A stretch of DNA of 64,000 nucleotides, from NCBI GenBank assembly GCA_963709425.1, contig CAVPWG010000005.1, positions 744,001 through 808,000 of the forward strand. The letters run 5' to 3'. The position numbers and the translations under genes were made by a program. The notes beneath the pieces were generated by a model that made no database searches, was not told the DNA's origin, and worked only from the letters and a program-made list of their open reading frames with translations. Origin of the DNA: JAICJC01 sp963709425. GTDB taxonomy: Bacteria; Actinomycetota; Thermoleophilia; Gaiellales; JAICJC01. Below, one piece after another: positions 7,847 through 15,213 of the stretch (the first letter of the stretch is position 1; each line of letters opens with the position of its first letter).

Positions 7847-8896
7847 ATGGCTCTCGCGGCGACACGCGCGCACCACCAGCACCGGCTGCTCGAGGCTGCA
7901 CGAGGGGGTGACGAGAGTGCGTTCCGGCACATCGTCGAGGAGCACCGCGCCGAGCTGCATGCCCACTGCTACCGCATGCTGGGCTCCGTTCACGACGCGG
8001 ACGACGCCCTCCAGGAGACGCTCATCCGGGCCTGGCGGGGCCTTCCTCGATTCGATGGACGCAGCGCAGTCCGGACCTGGATCTACAAGGTTGCAACGAA
8101 CGTCTGCCGGGACGCGATCGCGCGGCGGCCGAAGCGCCTACTCCCGATCGACTACGGTCCCGCCGCGGCGTCCAGCACGGACGTCGGGGAACCGCTCGTC
8201 GAGTCCGTGTGGATCGAGCCCTATCCCGATGAGACCTTCGGCGTCGGGGATGGGTCCGCAGCTCCCGAGGCACGGTACGAGCAGCGGGAGGCGCTGGAGC
8301 TCGCGTTCGTCGCGGCGCTGCAGCATCTGCCGGGCACGCAGCGGGCGGTGCTGATCCTGCGAGAGGTGCTCGGCTTCTCCGCGCGCGAGGTCGCCGACTC
8401 GCTCGACACCACCGTGCCGTCCGTGAACAGCGCGCTCCAGCGCGCGCGCACGACCGTCGCCGAGCGTGTGCCTGAGCAGAGCCAGCAGACAACGCTGCGT
8501 TCGCTCGGTGATCGACGGGTTCGAGAGCTCGTCGCCGCCCACGTCGACGCCTGGTCGAGCGGAGACATCGATGCCGTGCGCGCGCTGCTCGCGCAGGACG
8601 CCGTCTTCTCGATGCCGCCGTGGTCGATCTGGTGGCGCGGCCGCGACACGATCGCAGGCATAGCCGGCGATGCTGTCGAGGTCTGCGCGGTGTCGCTCAC
8701 GGTCGCCGTCACGGCGAACGGGCAGCCGGCACTGGCGTATTACAGCCTCGACGCGGACACGCGCATCTACCGCCCCGCTGCGATCGACGTGCTCTCCTTC
8801 GACCGCACTGCGATCTGCGAGATCACGGCATTCGTCATGCCCGGCGCGTTCGCTCGCTTCGGCCTGCCGGACGAGCTCGCCTGCGCCCTTCTCTAG
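7847..8896 (+). CDS. RNA polymerase sigma factor, SigX5-type ECF with SnoaL-like C-terminus
   Basis: A 349-residue ECF sigma factor of the large type with a C-terminal SnoaL/NTF2-like domain. Region 2 spans about 15-90 (FRHIVEEHRAELHAHCYRML, then VHDADDALQETLIRAWRGL). Region 4 spans about 150-205 (LQHLPGTQRAVLILREVLGF and the HTH REVADSLDTTVPSVNSALQR). The C-terminal domain (about 220-349, with PPWSIWWRGRDTI) is thought to replace a separate anti-sigma factor in such groups by folding back on the sigma core. No anti-sigma gene lies next to it, which agrees. Target genes are unknown; the reductase just upstream is one candidate. Confidence 0.85.
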   Translation: MALAATRAHHQHRLLEAARGGDESAFRHIVEEHRAELHAHCYRMLGSVHDADDALQETLIRAWRGLPRFDGRSAVRTWIYKVATNVCRDAIARRPKRLLPIDYGPAAASSTDVGEPLVESVWIEPYPDETFGVGDGSAAPEARYEQREALELAFVAALQHLPGTQRAVLILREVLGFSAREVADSLDTTVPSVNSALQRARTTVAERVPEQSQQTTLRSLGDRRVRELVAAHVDAWSSGDIDAVRALLAQDAVFSMPPWSIWWRGRDTIAGIAGDAVEVCAVSLTVAVTANGQPALAYYSLDADTRIYRPAAIDVLSFDRTAICEITAFVMPGAFARFGLPDELACALL

Positions 8897-9008
8897 CGGG
8901 GCGTGCGTGCCGATCGGCGACGTCGCCGCGGTGCTGCTGTTGGCTTGGTGCACCCTGTTCGCCGTGGGCGCGCAACCATGCGGTTTCCGCGTTCTAGATG
9001 GGCCAGAA

Positions 9009-9081
9009 TGGGCGCAACAGGGCTCGAACCTGTGACCTTCCGCGCGTGAAGCGGACGCTCTCCCAGCTGAGCTATGCGCCC
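9009..9081 (-). tRNA. tRNA-Val (anticodon CAC)
   Basis: The minus strand folds as a 73-nt cloverleaf. The acceptor arm is GGGCGCA (9075-9081) with TGCGCCC (9010-9016) plus discriminator A. The anticodon stem TCCGC/GCGGA encloses the loop TTCACGC, giving anticodon CAC. The T-arm contains GGTTCGAGCC. CCA is not encoded. Confidence 0.95.
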
Positions 9082-9168
9082 CGGGATGGGCAGTCTACCG
9101 GCTCGGGTCTGGATGATCGATCGATAACTCCCGCGCGCCTGGACGCCCGACGTGCCGATGCGCGGCGG

Positions 9169-10137
9169 CTAGATCTCGATCTCGGTGCCCAGCCCGTGCG
9201 CTCGCGCCGCCTCGAGCGCAAGCGCGGCCGCTGCGGCGTCCTGGGCGGCGACGCCGACCGACTTGTAGAGCGTGATCTGGTCGGGCGACGTCCGGCCCGG
9301 CCGCGTGCCGGAGACGAGCTCGCCGATCTCGGCGTGGATGTGGTCATCGCCGACCGCGCCGTCGCGGATCGCCCACACGAGATCGTTCGAGCCGGCCGGG
9401 TACGGCGCGAGCGCCGCCGCCCGCGACTCGACGACGACCAGCGCGCGCGCCACCGCATCGGCGTCCACCTCGCGGCCCTCGGGGTTGAAGCCCACCGACG
9501 TCACATGCGTTCCCGGATCGAGCCATGCGCCGCGCACGACCGGCTCCGGCGAGTGCGTGCAGGCGCAGACGATGTCGGCGCCCGCGATCGCGTCGGCATA
9601 CGACTCGCATGCCACGGCGCCGAGCTCCGCCGCGAGTGCCTGCACGCGGTCGGGGCTGCGGGCGGCGATCCGCACCTCACGGATGGGCCGCACCCGCCTC
9701 ACGGCCTCCACGTGGGACCGGGCCTGAACGCCGGTCCCGAGCACGGCCAGCACCGAGGAGTCCTCGCGGGCCAGGAGCCTCGCCGAGAGGGCCGAGCACG
9801 CCGCGGTGCGCATGGCGGTCACGACCTCGCCGTCCATCACAGCCTCCGGCGCACCGGTGGCCGGATCGAAGACCGCGACGATCGCCTTGTGGGTCGGAAG
9901 CCCGAGCGCGGCGTTCCCGGGGAACATCGCGACGAGCTTGGCCGCCAGGGCGCCCGCCCCGGCCAGGTATGCGGGCATGGCGATCAGGGCTCCGCCGACC
10001 TCGGCGACGTCGGCGGCCGTCCGGTTCGGCACCGAGCCCCGCCCCGCGCTCATGTCGGCCATCGCGGCCGCGACGGCGTCGACCAGACGGTCGGGGTCGA
10101 GTGCCGCTTCGACATCGCGCCGGCTCAGGACGAGCAT
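9169..10137 (-). CDS. Ornithine cyclodeaminase / mu-crystallin family protein
   Basis: A 322-residue NAD(P)-dependent enzyme. It opens with MLVLSRRDVEAALDPDRLVD, has the substrate-side segment FPGNAALGLPTHKAIVAVFD, and has the Rossmann dinucleotide loop VLGTGVQARSHVEA (about 120-133). It ends with QITLYKSVGVAAQDAAAA, which is conserved in the family. Members include ornithine and lysine cyclodeaminases, alanine dehydrogenase (archaeal type), pyrroline-2-carboxylate and ketimine reductases; the substrate cannot be picked from sequence alone. The frame is open further upstream, but that region is the tRNA-Ser gene, so ATG 10137 (4 nt from the tRNA 3' end) is the start. It may be co-transcribed with that tRNA. 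Confidence 0.85.
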   Translation of the reverse strand: MLVLSRRDVEAALDPDRLVDAVAAAMADMSAGRGSVPNRTAADVAEVGGALIAMPAYLAGAGALAAKLVAMFPGNAALGLPTHKAIVAVFDPATGAPEAVMDGEVVTAMRTAACSALSARLLAREDSSVLAVLGTGVQARSHVEAVRRVRPIREVRIAARSPDRVQALAAELGAVACESYADAIAGADIVCACTHSPEPVVRGAWLDPGTHVTSVGFNPEGREVDADAVARALVVVESRAAALAPYPAGSNDLVWAIRDGAVGDDHIHAEIGELVSGTRPGRTSPDQITLYKSVGVAAQDAAAAALALEAARAHGLGTEIEI

Positions 10138-10140
10138 GAG

Positions 10141-10231
10141 CGGAGAGGGCGGGATTCGAACCCGCGAACGAGGAAACCCCCCGTTACGCGATTTCCAGTC
10201 GCGCTCCTTAAGCCAACTCGGACACCTCTCC
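10141..10231 (-). tRNA. tRNA-Ser (anticodon GGA)
   Basis: A 91-nt class II tRNA on the minus strand. The acceptor GGAGAGG (10225-10231) pairs with CCTCTCC (10142-10148) and discriminator G follows. The anticodon stem CGCGA/TCGCG holds the loop CTGGAAA, so the anticodon is GGA. The long variable arm typical of serine tRNAs is present. CCA is not encoded. Confidence 0.95.
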
Positions 10232-10323
10232 GGGCTGGTGCAGTATGCCACCGTGCCCGCCCGTCCGGGCATCGGGATGGTAGGCTCGCGCCGGCACGTT
10301 CAACCCGAAACGAGGTTTGGGGA

Positions 10324-10752
10324 ATGCCCGACGAACGAATCGAGATCATGCGCCGTGTCGCCCTGTTCGACGGCCTTTCGGACCGCGAGCTCGAGGCGGT
10401 CGCCAATGCTTCGAAGGAGCGCCGATTCGATACCGGCGACACCGTGGTCGGGGAAGGCGAGGGCGGCGTGGGGTTCTTTGTCGTCGCCGACGGGACCGCG
10501 CGGGTCGAGGTCGCCGGAAGCCGGCGCGGGACGATCGGCCCCGGGGCGTCGTTCGGCGAGGTCGCGCTGCTCGACGAGGGCGGCCGGCGCACGGCGAGCG
10601 TCGTCGCCGAGTCCCCACTTCGCGTTTTCGGGATCACCGCCTGGCAGTTCACGCCGCTTCTCGAACAGCACCCGTCGATCGCGATCAAGATCGCCAAGAT
10701 CCTCGCCCGCCGCCTGCGCGAGGCCGAGGAACGCGCGGCGACGCCTGCCTGA
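10324..10752 (+). CDS. Stand-alone cyclic-nucleotide-binding-domain protein
   Basis: A 142-residue protein made of a single Crp-like cyclic nucleotide-binding domain. Visible are the entry helix LFDGLSDRELEAVANASKE, the beta-roll with EGEGGVGFFVVADGTARVEV, and the phosphate-binding cassette GPGASFGEVALLDEGGRRTA. In that cassette the FGE and R-T residues that hold cAMP are kept. A C-terminal helix (SIAIKIAKILARRLREAE) follows, but there is no HTH DNA-binding domain. It may act as a sensor partner or cAMP sink. It sits between the tRNA-Ser and the SRP RNA. A TAGGCT box near 10279 and GAGG upstream of the ATG suggest a leadered transcript. Confidence 0.85.
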   Translation: MPDERIEIMRRVALFDGLSDRELEAVANASKERRFDTGDTVVGEGEGGVGFFVVADGTARVEVAGSRRGTIGPGASFGEVALLDEGGRRTASVVAESPLRVFGITAWQFTPLLEQHPSIAIKIAKILARRLREAEERAATPA

Positions 10753-10762
10753 TACGATCACG

Positions 10763-11038
10763 GCGACCGTGCTAAGCGGGGAGCTAGCGGTACCCTCCTC
10801 CGGCAATCCGCTCTAGCCGGGCCGAATCCCCGTCCTGAGGGGTGCCGGGTTCGGGATCAGGGCCGGCGCGCTCCGCGTCGATCGCCAGGTCCCACGCAAC
10901 GGAGGCTTGTGAACCGCGTCAGGTCCGGAAGGAAGCAGCGCTAAGCAACGCCACCCGGGTGCCGTGGGCAAGCCTGGCGGGAGCGAGCGCCGCGGGCACC
11001 GCCCGGGTCCGACGCTTCGAAGGCGGGTGCACGGTCGC
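10763..11038 (+). ncRNA. ffs: Signal recognition particle RNA, large Alu-containing type
   Basis: The SRP hallmark GTCAGGTCCGGAAGGAAGCA starts at 10918, in the conserved helix 8 region that binds Ffh. The 5' part (GCTAAGCGGGGAGCTAGCGG and CAATCCGCTCTAGCCGGGCC) resembles the Alu domain of the Bacillus 6S-like scRNA. A perfect 10-bp terminal helix joins GCGACCGTGC (10763-10772) to GCACGGTCGC (11029-11038). That gives about 276 nt, the size of the large Gram-positive SRP RNA rather than the short 4.5S form. Placement just before dnaX is the usual synteny. The ends are inferred from the terminal helix. Confidence 0.9.
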
Positions 11039-11086
11039 TAAACCTGCCCCTCCTGGGACCTGGACAGTGGTGGAGATGGAGCAGTT

Positions 11087-11114
11087 CGGGGGACAGGCTG
11101 AAGCCTGTCCCCCG
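11087..11114 (+). terminator. Hairpin after SRP RNA, GGGGACAG-type palindrome
   Basis: A perfect 12-bp stem (CGGGGGACAGGC with GCCTGTCCCCCG) closes a TGAA tetraloop. It lies between the SRP RNA and dnaX and could end the RNA transcript; no U-run follows. Its GGGGACAG core recurs at other gene ends in this window. Confidence 0.55.
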
Positions 11115-11133
11115 GTGGTGGCGTGGGCGTCGT

Positions 11134-11139
11134 TAAGCT
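11134..11139 (+). promoter_or_regulatory. -10 box, leaderless start of dnaX
   Basis: TAAGCT ends 7 nt before GTG 11147, matching the window-wide leaderless spacing. It argues against the earlier in-frame GTG at 11123. Confidence 0.45.
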
Positions 11140-11146
11140 GCACGAG

Positions 11147-12790
11147 GTGTCCGCCCTCTACCGCACCCATCGCCCCCAGGACTTCGACCAGATCGTCGGT
11201 CAGGAGCACATTGTCCGCACGCTGCGAAACGCGGTCGAGCTCGACCGGGTCGCGCACGCCTATCTGTTCGCCGGCCCGCGCGGAACCGGGAAGACGTCGA
11301 TGGCCAAGATCCTGGCCAAGGCGCTCAACTGCGAGCACGGGCCGACGGCCACGCCGTGCAAGGCGTGCGAGTCGTGCCGGTCGATCCACGACGCCACGTC
11401 GGTCGACGTCATCGAGCTCGACGCGGCCAGCCATCGCGGCATCGACGACATCCGCGAGATTCGCGACCGGGTGGCCCTGCGGCCGGTGCACGGGCGCCGC
11501 AAGGTGTACATCGTCGACGAGGCGCACATGCTGACGAAGGAGGCGTCGAACGCCGTCCTGAAAACGCTCGAGGAGCCGCCCGACCACGTCGTCTTCGTGC
11601 TCTGCACCACCGAGATGGGAGCCATGCTGCCCACCATCCGAAGCCGGTGCCAGCGCTTTCTCTTCTTCCGGCCAGGGCTGCCCGAGATCTCGACGCTGCT
11701 TCACCGCATCGCGGCGGCCGAGTCGATCGAGATCGACGCGGCTGCGGTGTCGCTCGTCGCCCGGGCAGCGTCGGGCAGCTTCCGCGACGCCGTCTCGGCG
11801 CTCGACCAGCTCGCGACGGCGTGCAGCGGCCCGATCTCGGTCGACGACGTCCGCGCGCTCCTCGGCACGACCGACGCCGGGATCCTGTTCGACCTGATCG
11901 ACCGGGTCGCGGCCACCGACGCAGCGGGCTGCCTCGTCGCAGTCGACGCGCAGGCCGACGCCGGGTCCGATCTGGGGACGCTCGTCACCGACCTGCTCGC
12001 TCACCTGCGGTTGATCTTCCTCCAGCAGCAGCTCGGGCGGCTGCCCGCCGAGGCGGCCGTGACCGACGACGAGCGGGCCCGGCTCGCGAGCCAGGCTGAG
12101 CGGCTCGAGCCGGCAACCGTGCACCGGCTGGTCGACCTGCTGCGCGCCGTGCTGGACGACGTCCGCGAGGGCGCCGACCCGCGCCTGCCGCTCGAGCTGG
12201 CGCTCGTCAGGACGTGCCGGCCCGCCGGCGATCTGACGGCCGAGGCGTTCGACCAGCGGCTCTCGCGACTCGAGGCGGGGCTCCAGGGATCCGCCCCGTC
12301 GCAGCCGCCGGTGTCTCCGCCGCCCGCGGCCCCGGCTTCCGCCGCTCCGGTCGCCGACCCGCCGGCCGGCGCAACCCCGGACCCCGAGCCCGCCGCGGAG
12401 GCGGCCGCTCCGAGCCGCGATGCGGGCAGGTTGGCCGACCGCTGGCACGAGGCGGTCGTGCCCGAGGTGAGCCGGCGCTCGGCGGCGCTCGGATCGCTCA
12501 TCGAGCACGCCGTCCCCGACGCCCGGTCCGGCGACGTCGTCCTCGCCTTCCCCCAGTCTCAGGTGTTCGCGAAGACCACCGCCGACACGCCGCAGAACCG
12601 CGCCCTCATCGAGTCCGTGCTCGAGCAGGCGGTCGGGGAGCCGGTGCGGGTGCGGATGGAGGTCGCAGACGGCGACGCCGACGAGGAGCCCGCCCCGGCG
12701 CCCGTCGCGCCGGAGCGGCTCGACGAGGCCGACCTCCTGAGCCAGTTCAAGGAGAAGTTCGACGCCCGCGAGATCGAGGAGCGCGCATGA
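11147..12790 (+). CDS. dnaX: DNA polymerase III subunits gamma and tau
   Basis: Clamp-loader ATPase of about 547 residues. The N-terminus SALYRTHRPQDFDQIVGQEH is the family opening, which together with a TAAGCT box favours GTG 11147 over GTG 11123. Visible motifs are Walker A GPRGTGKTS, a zinc site with CKACESC, Walker B YIVDEAHML and the arginine-finger SRC motif. A Pro/Ala-rich linker (SQPPVSPPPAAPASAAPV) leads to the tau-type C-terminal region. No A-rich slippery site for gamma production is seen. It heads the conserved dnaX-ybaB-recR block: the stop overlaps the ybaB ATG by 4 nt (ATGA). Confidence 0.96.
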   Translation: MSALYRTHRPQDFDQIVGQEHIVRTLRNAVELDRVAHAYLFAGPRGTGKTSMAKILAKALNCEHGPTATPCKACESCRSIHDATSVDVIELDAASHRGIDDIREIRDRVALRPVHGRRKVYIVDEAHMLTKEASNAVLKTLEEPPDHVVFVLCTTEMGAMLPTIRSRCQRFLFFRPGLPEISTLLHRIAAAESIEIDAAAVSLVARAASGSFRDAVSALDQLATACSGPISVDDVRALLGTTDAGILFDLIDRVAATDAAGCLVAVDAQADAGSDLGTLVTDLLAHLRLIFLQQQLGRLPAEAAVTDDERARLASQAERLEPATVHRLVDLLRAVLDDVREGADPRLPLELALVRTCRPAGDLTAEAFDQRLSRLEAGLQGSAPSQPPVSPPPAAPASAAPVADPPAGATPDPEPAAEAAAPSRDAGRLADRWHEAVVPEVSRRSAALGSLIEHAVPDARSGDVVLAFPQSQVFAKTTADTPQNRALIESVLEQAVGEPVRVRMEVADGDADEEPAPAPVAPERLDEADLLSQFKEKFDAREIEERA

Positions 12791-13110
12791 CCAAGATGGA
12801 CCCGAACAAGATGATGGCCCAGCTGGGCAAGATGCAGGAGCAGATGGCGCAGGCCCAGGAGGAGCTGAAGACGGCCTTCGTCGAGCACTCGGCCGGCGGC
12901 GGTGCCGTCACCGTGAAGGCGTCCGGCGCGCTCGAGATCACCGACATCACGATCAAGCCCGAGGCGATCGACCCCGACGACCCGGAGATGCTCCAGGATC
13001 TGCTCGTGTCGGCCGTGAACGGCGCGATCACCGCCGCCCAGGCCCTCCAGCAGCAGAGGATGATGGGTCAGCTCGGCGGCCTCGGGGGGCTCGGCATACC
13101 GGGCCTCTGA
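12787..13110 (+). CDS. YbaB/EbfC nucleoid-associated protein
   Basis: A 107-residue DNA-binding protein. The long N-terminal helix (MMAQLGKMQEQMAQAQEELK), the strand AVTVKASGALEITDITI, and the motif DDPEMLQDLLVSAVNGAI are diagnostic. The tail is Gly/Leu-rich with GQLGGLGGLGIPGL, the usual end of this family. YbaB dimers bind DNA and are nearly always between dnaX and recR, as here. It is translationally coupled to dnaX by an ATGA overlap, and recR begins 1 nt after its stop. Confidence 0.95.
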   Translation: MTKMDPNKMMAQLGKMQEQMAQAQEELKTAFVEHSAGGGAVTVKASGALEITDITIKPEAIDPDDPEMLQDLLVSAVNGAITAAQALQQQRMMGQLGGLGGLGIPGL

Positions 13111-13111
13111 G

Positions 13112-13702
13112 TTGTACGCGCCGTCCGTCGACAACCTGATCGCGCAGCTGGCCCGCCTGCCGGGCGTCGGCCGGCGCACGGCGCAGCGGCTCGCCTTCCA
13201 TCTGCTCAAGGCGTCGCCGGCCGACGCCAACGCGCTCGCCGACGCGATCCGCGAGGTCAAGGAGCGGATCCGGCCCTGCTCGCGCTGCTTCAACCTGGCC
13301 GAGGAGGAGCTGTGCACGATCTGCGCCGACCCGCGCAGGGACGGGTCGCTGATCTGCGTCGTCGAGGACCCGTCGGACGTGATCGCCCTCGAGCGGACGC
13401 ACGAGTACCGCGGCCTCTACCACGTGCTGGGCGGCGCCCTCTCGCCCATCGACGGCGTGGACCCCGAGCATCTGCGGATCGCCGAGCTCCTCCAGCGGGT
13501 CGAGGGCGACCAGGTGGCGGAGGTGCTCCTGGCGACGAACCCCACGATGACCGGCGAGGCCACGGCCGCGTACCTGGCCGACCGTCTGCGCGGCCGCTGC
13601 CGCGTGACCAGGCTCGCGAGCGGGCTCCCGGTCGGCGGCGACCTGGAGTACGCCGACGAGGTGACGCTCGGCCGGGCGCTCGCCGGCCGCAGGGAGATGT
13701 GA
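13112..13702 (+). CDS. recR: Recombination mediator RecR
   Basis: A 196-residue RecR. The N-terminal HhH (LARLPGVGRRTAQRLAFHLL) is followed by a four-Cys zinc finger (CSRCFNLAEEELCTIC), a Toprim domain (LICVVEDPSDVIALERT, then YHVLGGALSPIDGVDPEHL) and the C-terminal Walker-like helix with LASGLPVGGDLEYADEVTL. RecR works with RecO and RecF to load RecA on gapped DNA. The start is TTG 13112, 1 nt after the ybaB stop, which fits the operon. Its TGA overlaps the following ATG by one base. Confidence 0.96.
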   Translation: MYAPSVDNLIAQLARLPGVGRRTAQRLAFHLLKASPADANALADAIREVKERIRPCSRCFNLAEEELCTICADPRRDGSLICVVEDPSDVIALERTHEYRGLYHVLGGALSPIDGVDPEHLRIAELLQRVEGDQVAEVLLATNPTMTGEATAAYLADRLRGRCRVTRLASGLPVGGDLEYADEVTLGRALAGRREM

Positions 13703-15081
13703 TGGCGCGGCACGTCGTCGACCCCACCTCGATGCACCGCTACACCGATGAGACCGAGCGGATCGCCCAGGCCGCGCTCACCTACGCCCGCGACCGCCTG
13801 CGCCTTCACCCGGTGCCGCTCGACGGGCCCAGGACGGCGGCCGAGCTGACCGAGCTCGCCGGCGCCACCATCACCGAGGACGGGCTCGGCGGCGACGGCG
13901 CGATGCGGCTGTTCGCCGACGTCCTCGCGCCGGCCACGATCTCGATCGACAACCCGCGCTTCCTGGCCTTCATCCCGGCCGCTCCGACCGAGCTCTCCAT
14001 GATGTTCGACCTCGTCCTGGGCGCGTCGTCGATCTACGCCGGGACGTGGATGGAGGCCTCCGGGGCAGTGTACGCCGAGAACCAGGCCCTGGACTGGCTT
14101 GCCGGCCTGGCGGGCCTCCCGGAGACGGCCGCCGGCTGCTTCGTCTCGGGCGGCACGGTCGGCAACCTCTCCGCGCTCGTTGCGGCCCGCCACGCCCACC
14201 GCGCCGCACACGGTGGCCGACGCGGAGCGCCGCTCCGAATCGCGTGCACCGACGAGACGCACTCGTCGGTTGAGACGGCGGCGGCGGTCATGGACGTCGA
14301 GCTCCTGCGGGTCGCCCCCGACGACCGCGGGCGCATGACCGGCGACGACCTGGCAGCCGCGATCGCGCGCGAGGGCCCCGAGGGGCTCTTCGCCGTGGTC
14401 GCCACCGCCGGGACGACGAACCTCGGGGCGATCGACGACCTGGCCGGCATCGCCGCCGTCTGCCGGGAGCACGGCGTGTGGATGCACGTCGACGGGGCCT
14501 ACGGCGGCGCAGCGCTCGCGGCACCATCAGTCCGCGACCGCTTCACCGGGATCGAGCACGCCGACTCGTTCATCGTCGATCCGCACAAGTGGCTCTTCGC
14601 CCCGTTCGACTCGTGCGCGCTTCTCTACCGGCAGCCCGAGCTGGCCCGCGCCGCACACACCCAGCACGCCGGCTACCTCGAGGCGGTGCAGGGCAGCGAG
14701 CGCAATCCCTCCGACTACGCGGTGCACCTGAGCCGGCGGGCGCGCGGCCTGCCGTTCTGGTTCTCGCTCGCCGCGCACGGAACACGGGCGTACGCCGAGG
14801 CGATCGAGCACACGCTCGACGTCGCCCGCCAGGCTGCCGACGAGGTCCGGGCCCGCCCCGGCATCGAGCTTCTGAACGACCCCGAGCTCACCGTGCTCGT
14901 GCTGCGGCGCGCCGGCTGGAAGCCGGACGACTACACGGCGTGGACCGAGCGCCTGCTCGCCGACGGCGTCGCGTTCGTGACGCCGACGACGCACGCCGGC
15001 GAGACCGTCACGCGGTTTGCGATCGTGAACCCGCGAACGACGCCCGCCGACATCTCCGCGATCCTCGACACGATGGCCTAG
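13702..15081 (+). CDS. Group II PLP-dependent decarboxylase
   Basis: A 459-residue pyridoxal-phosphate enzyme of the glutamate / aromatic-amino-acid / diaminobutyrate decarboxylase family. Visible are the cofactor-binding FVSGGTVGNLSALVAAR, the substrate-side ACTDETHSSVETAA, the Asp in MHVDGAYGGAA, and the Schiff-base Lys in IVDPHKWLFAPFDSCALLY. The whole catalytic domain is present. Substrate is not certain. The ATG overlaps the recR stop by one base and an internal AGGGAG at 13691-13696 serves as ribosome site, so it is co-transcribed with recR. lysC starts 132 nt downstream from its own promoter. Confidence 0.88.
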   Translation: MARHVVDPTSMHRYTDETERIAQAALTYARDRLRLHPVPLDGPRTAAELTELAGATITEDGLGGDGAMRLFADVLAPATISIDNPRFLAFIPAAPTELSMMFDLVLGASSIYAGTWMEASGAVYAENQALDWLAGLAGLPETAAGCFVSGGTVGNLSALVAARHAHRAAHGGRRGAPLRIACTDETHSSVETAAAVMDVELLRVAPDDRGRMTGDDLAAAIAREGPEGLFAVVATAGTTNLGAIDDLAGIAAVCREHGVWMHVDGAYGGAALAAPSVRDRFTGIEHADSFIVDPHKWLFAPFDSCALLYRQPELARAAHTQHAGYLEAVQGSERNPSDYAVHLSRRARGLPFWFSLAAHGTRAYAEAIEHTLDVARQAADEVRARPGIELLNDPELTVLVLRRAGWKPDDYTAWTERLLADGVAFVTPTTHAGETVTRFAIVNPRTTPADISAILDTMA

Positions 15082-15201
15082 ACACCACCGCGCCGCCCAT
15101 CGCCGGAAGAGAGCACCGAGCCCTTCGAGGCGATCGAGAGCAGCGACCTCTCCGAGCGGATCGCACAGGCCGGCCGGGGGAGCGCCGACAACCGCACTCG
15201 G

Positions 15202-15207
15202 TACACT
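15202..15207 (+). promoter_or_regulatory. -10 box, leaderless start of lysC
   Basis: TACACT ends 6 nt before ATG 15214. With no ribosome site in between, translation would begin at the first base of the message. Confidence 0.55.
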
Positions 15208-15213
15208 GGCGGG

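Noticed and set aside
8998..10323. Open frame in front of the cyclic-nucleotide-binding gene, running antisense over both tRNAs and the cyclodeaminase gene
   Set aside because: The region encodes tRNA-Val, tRNA-Ser and the cyclodeaminase on the other strand. Protein-like sequence on the plus strand begins only at ATG 10324.
11147..12790. Programmed frameshifting in dnaX to make gamma
   Set aside because: No A-rich or similar slippery run and no following hairpin typical of such sites was seen in the gene.
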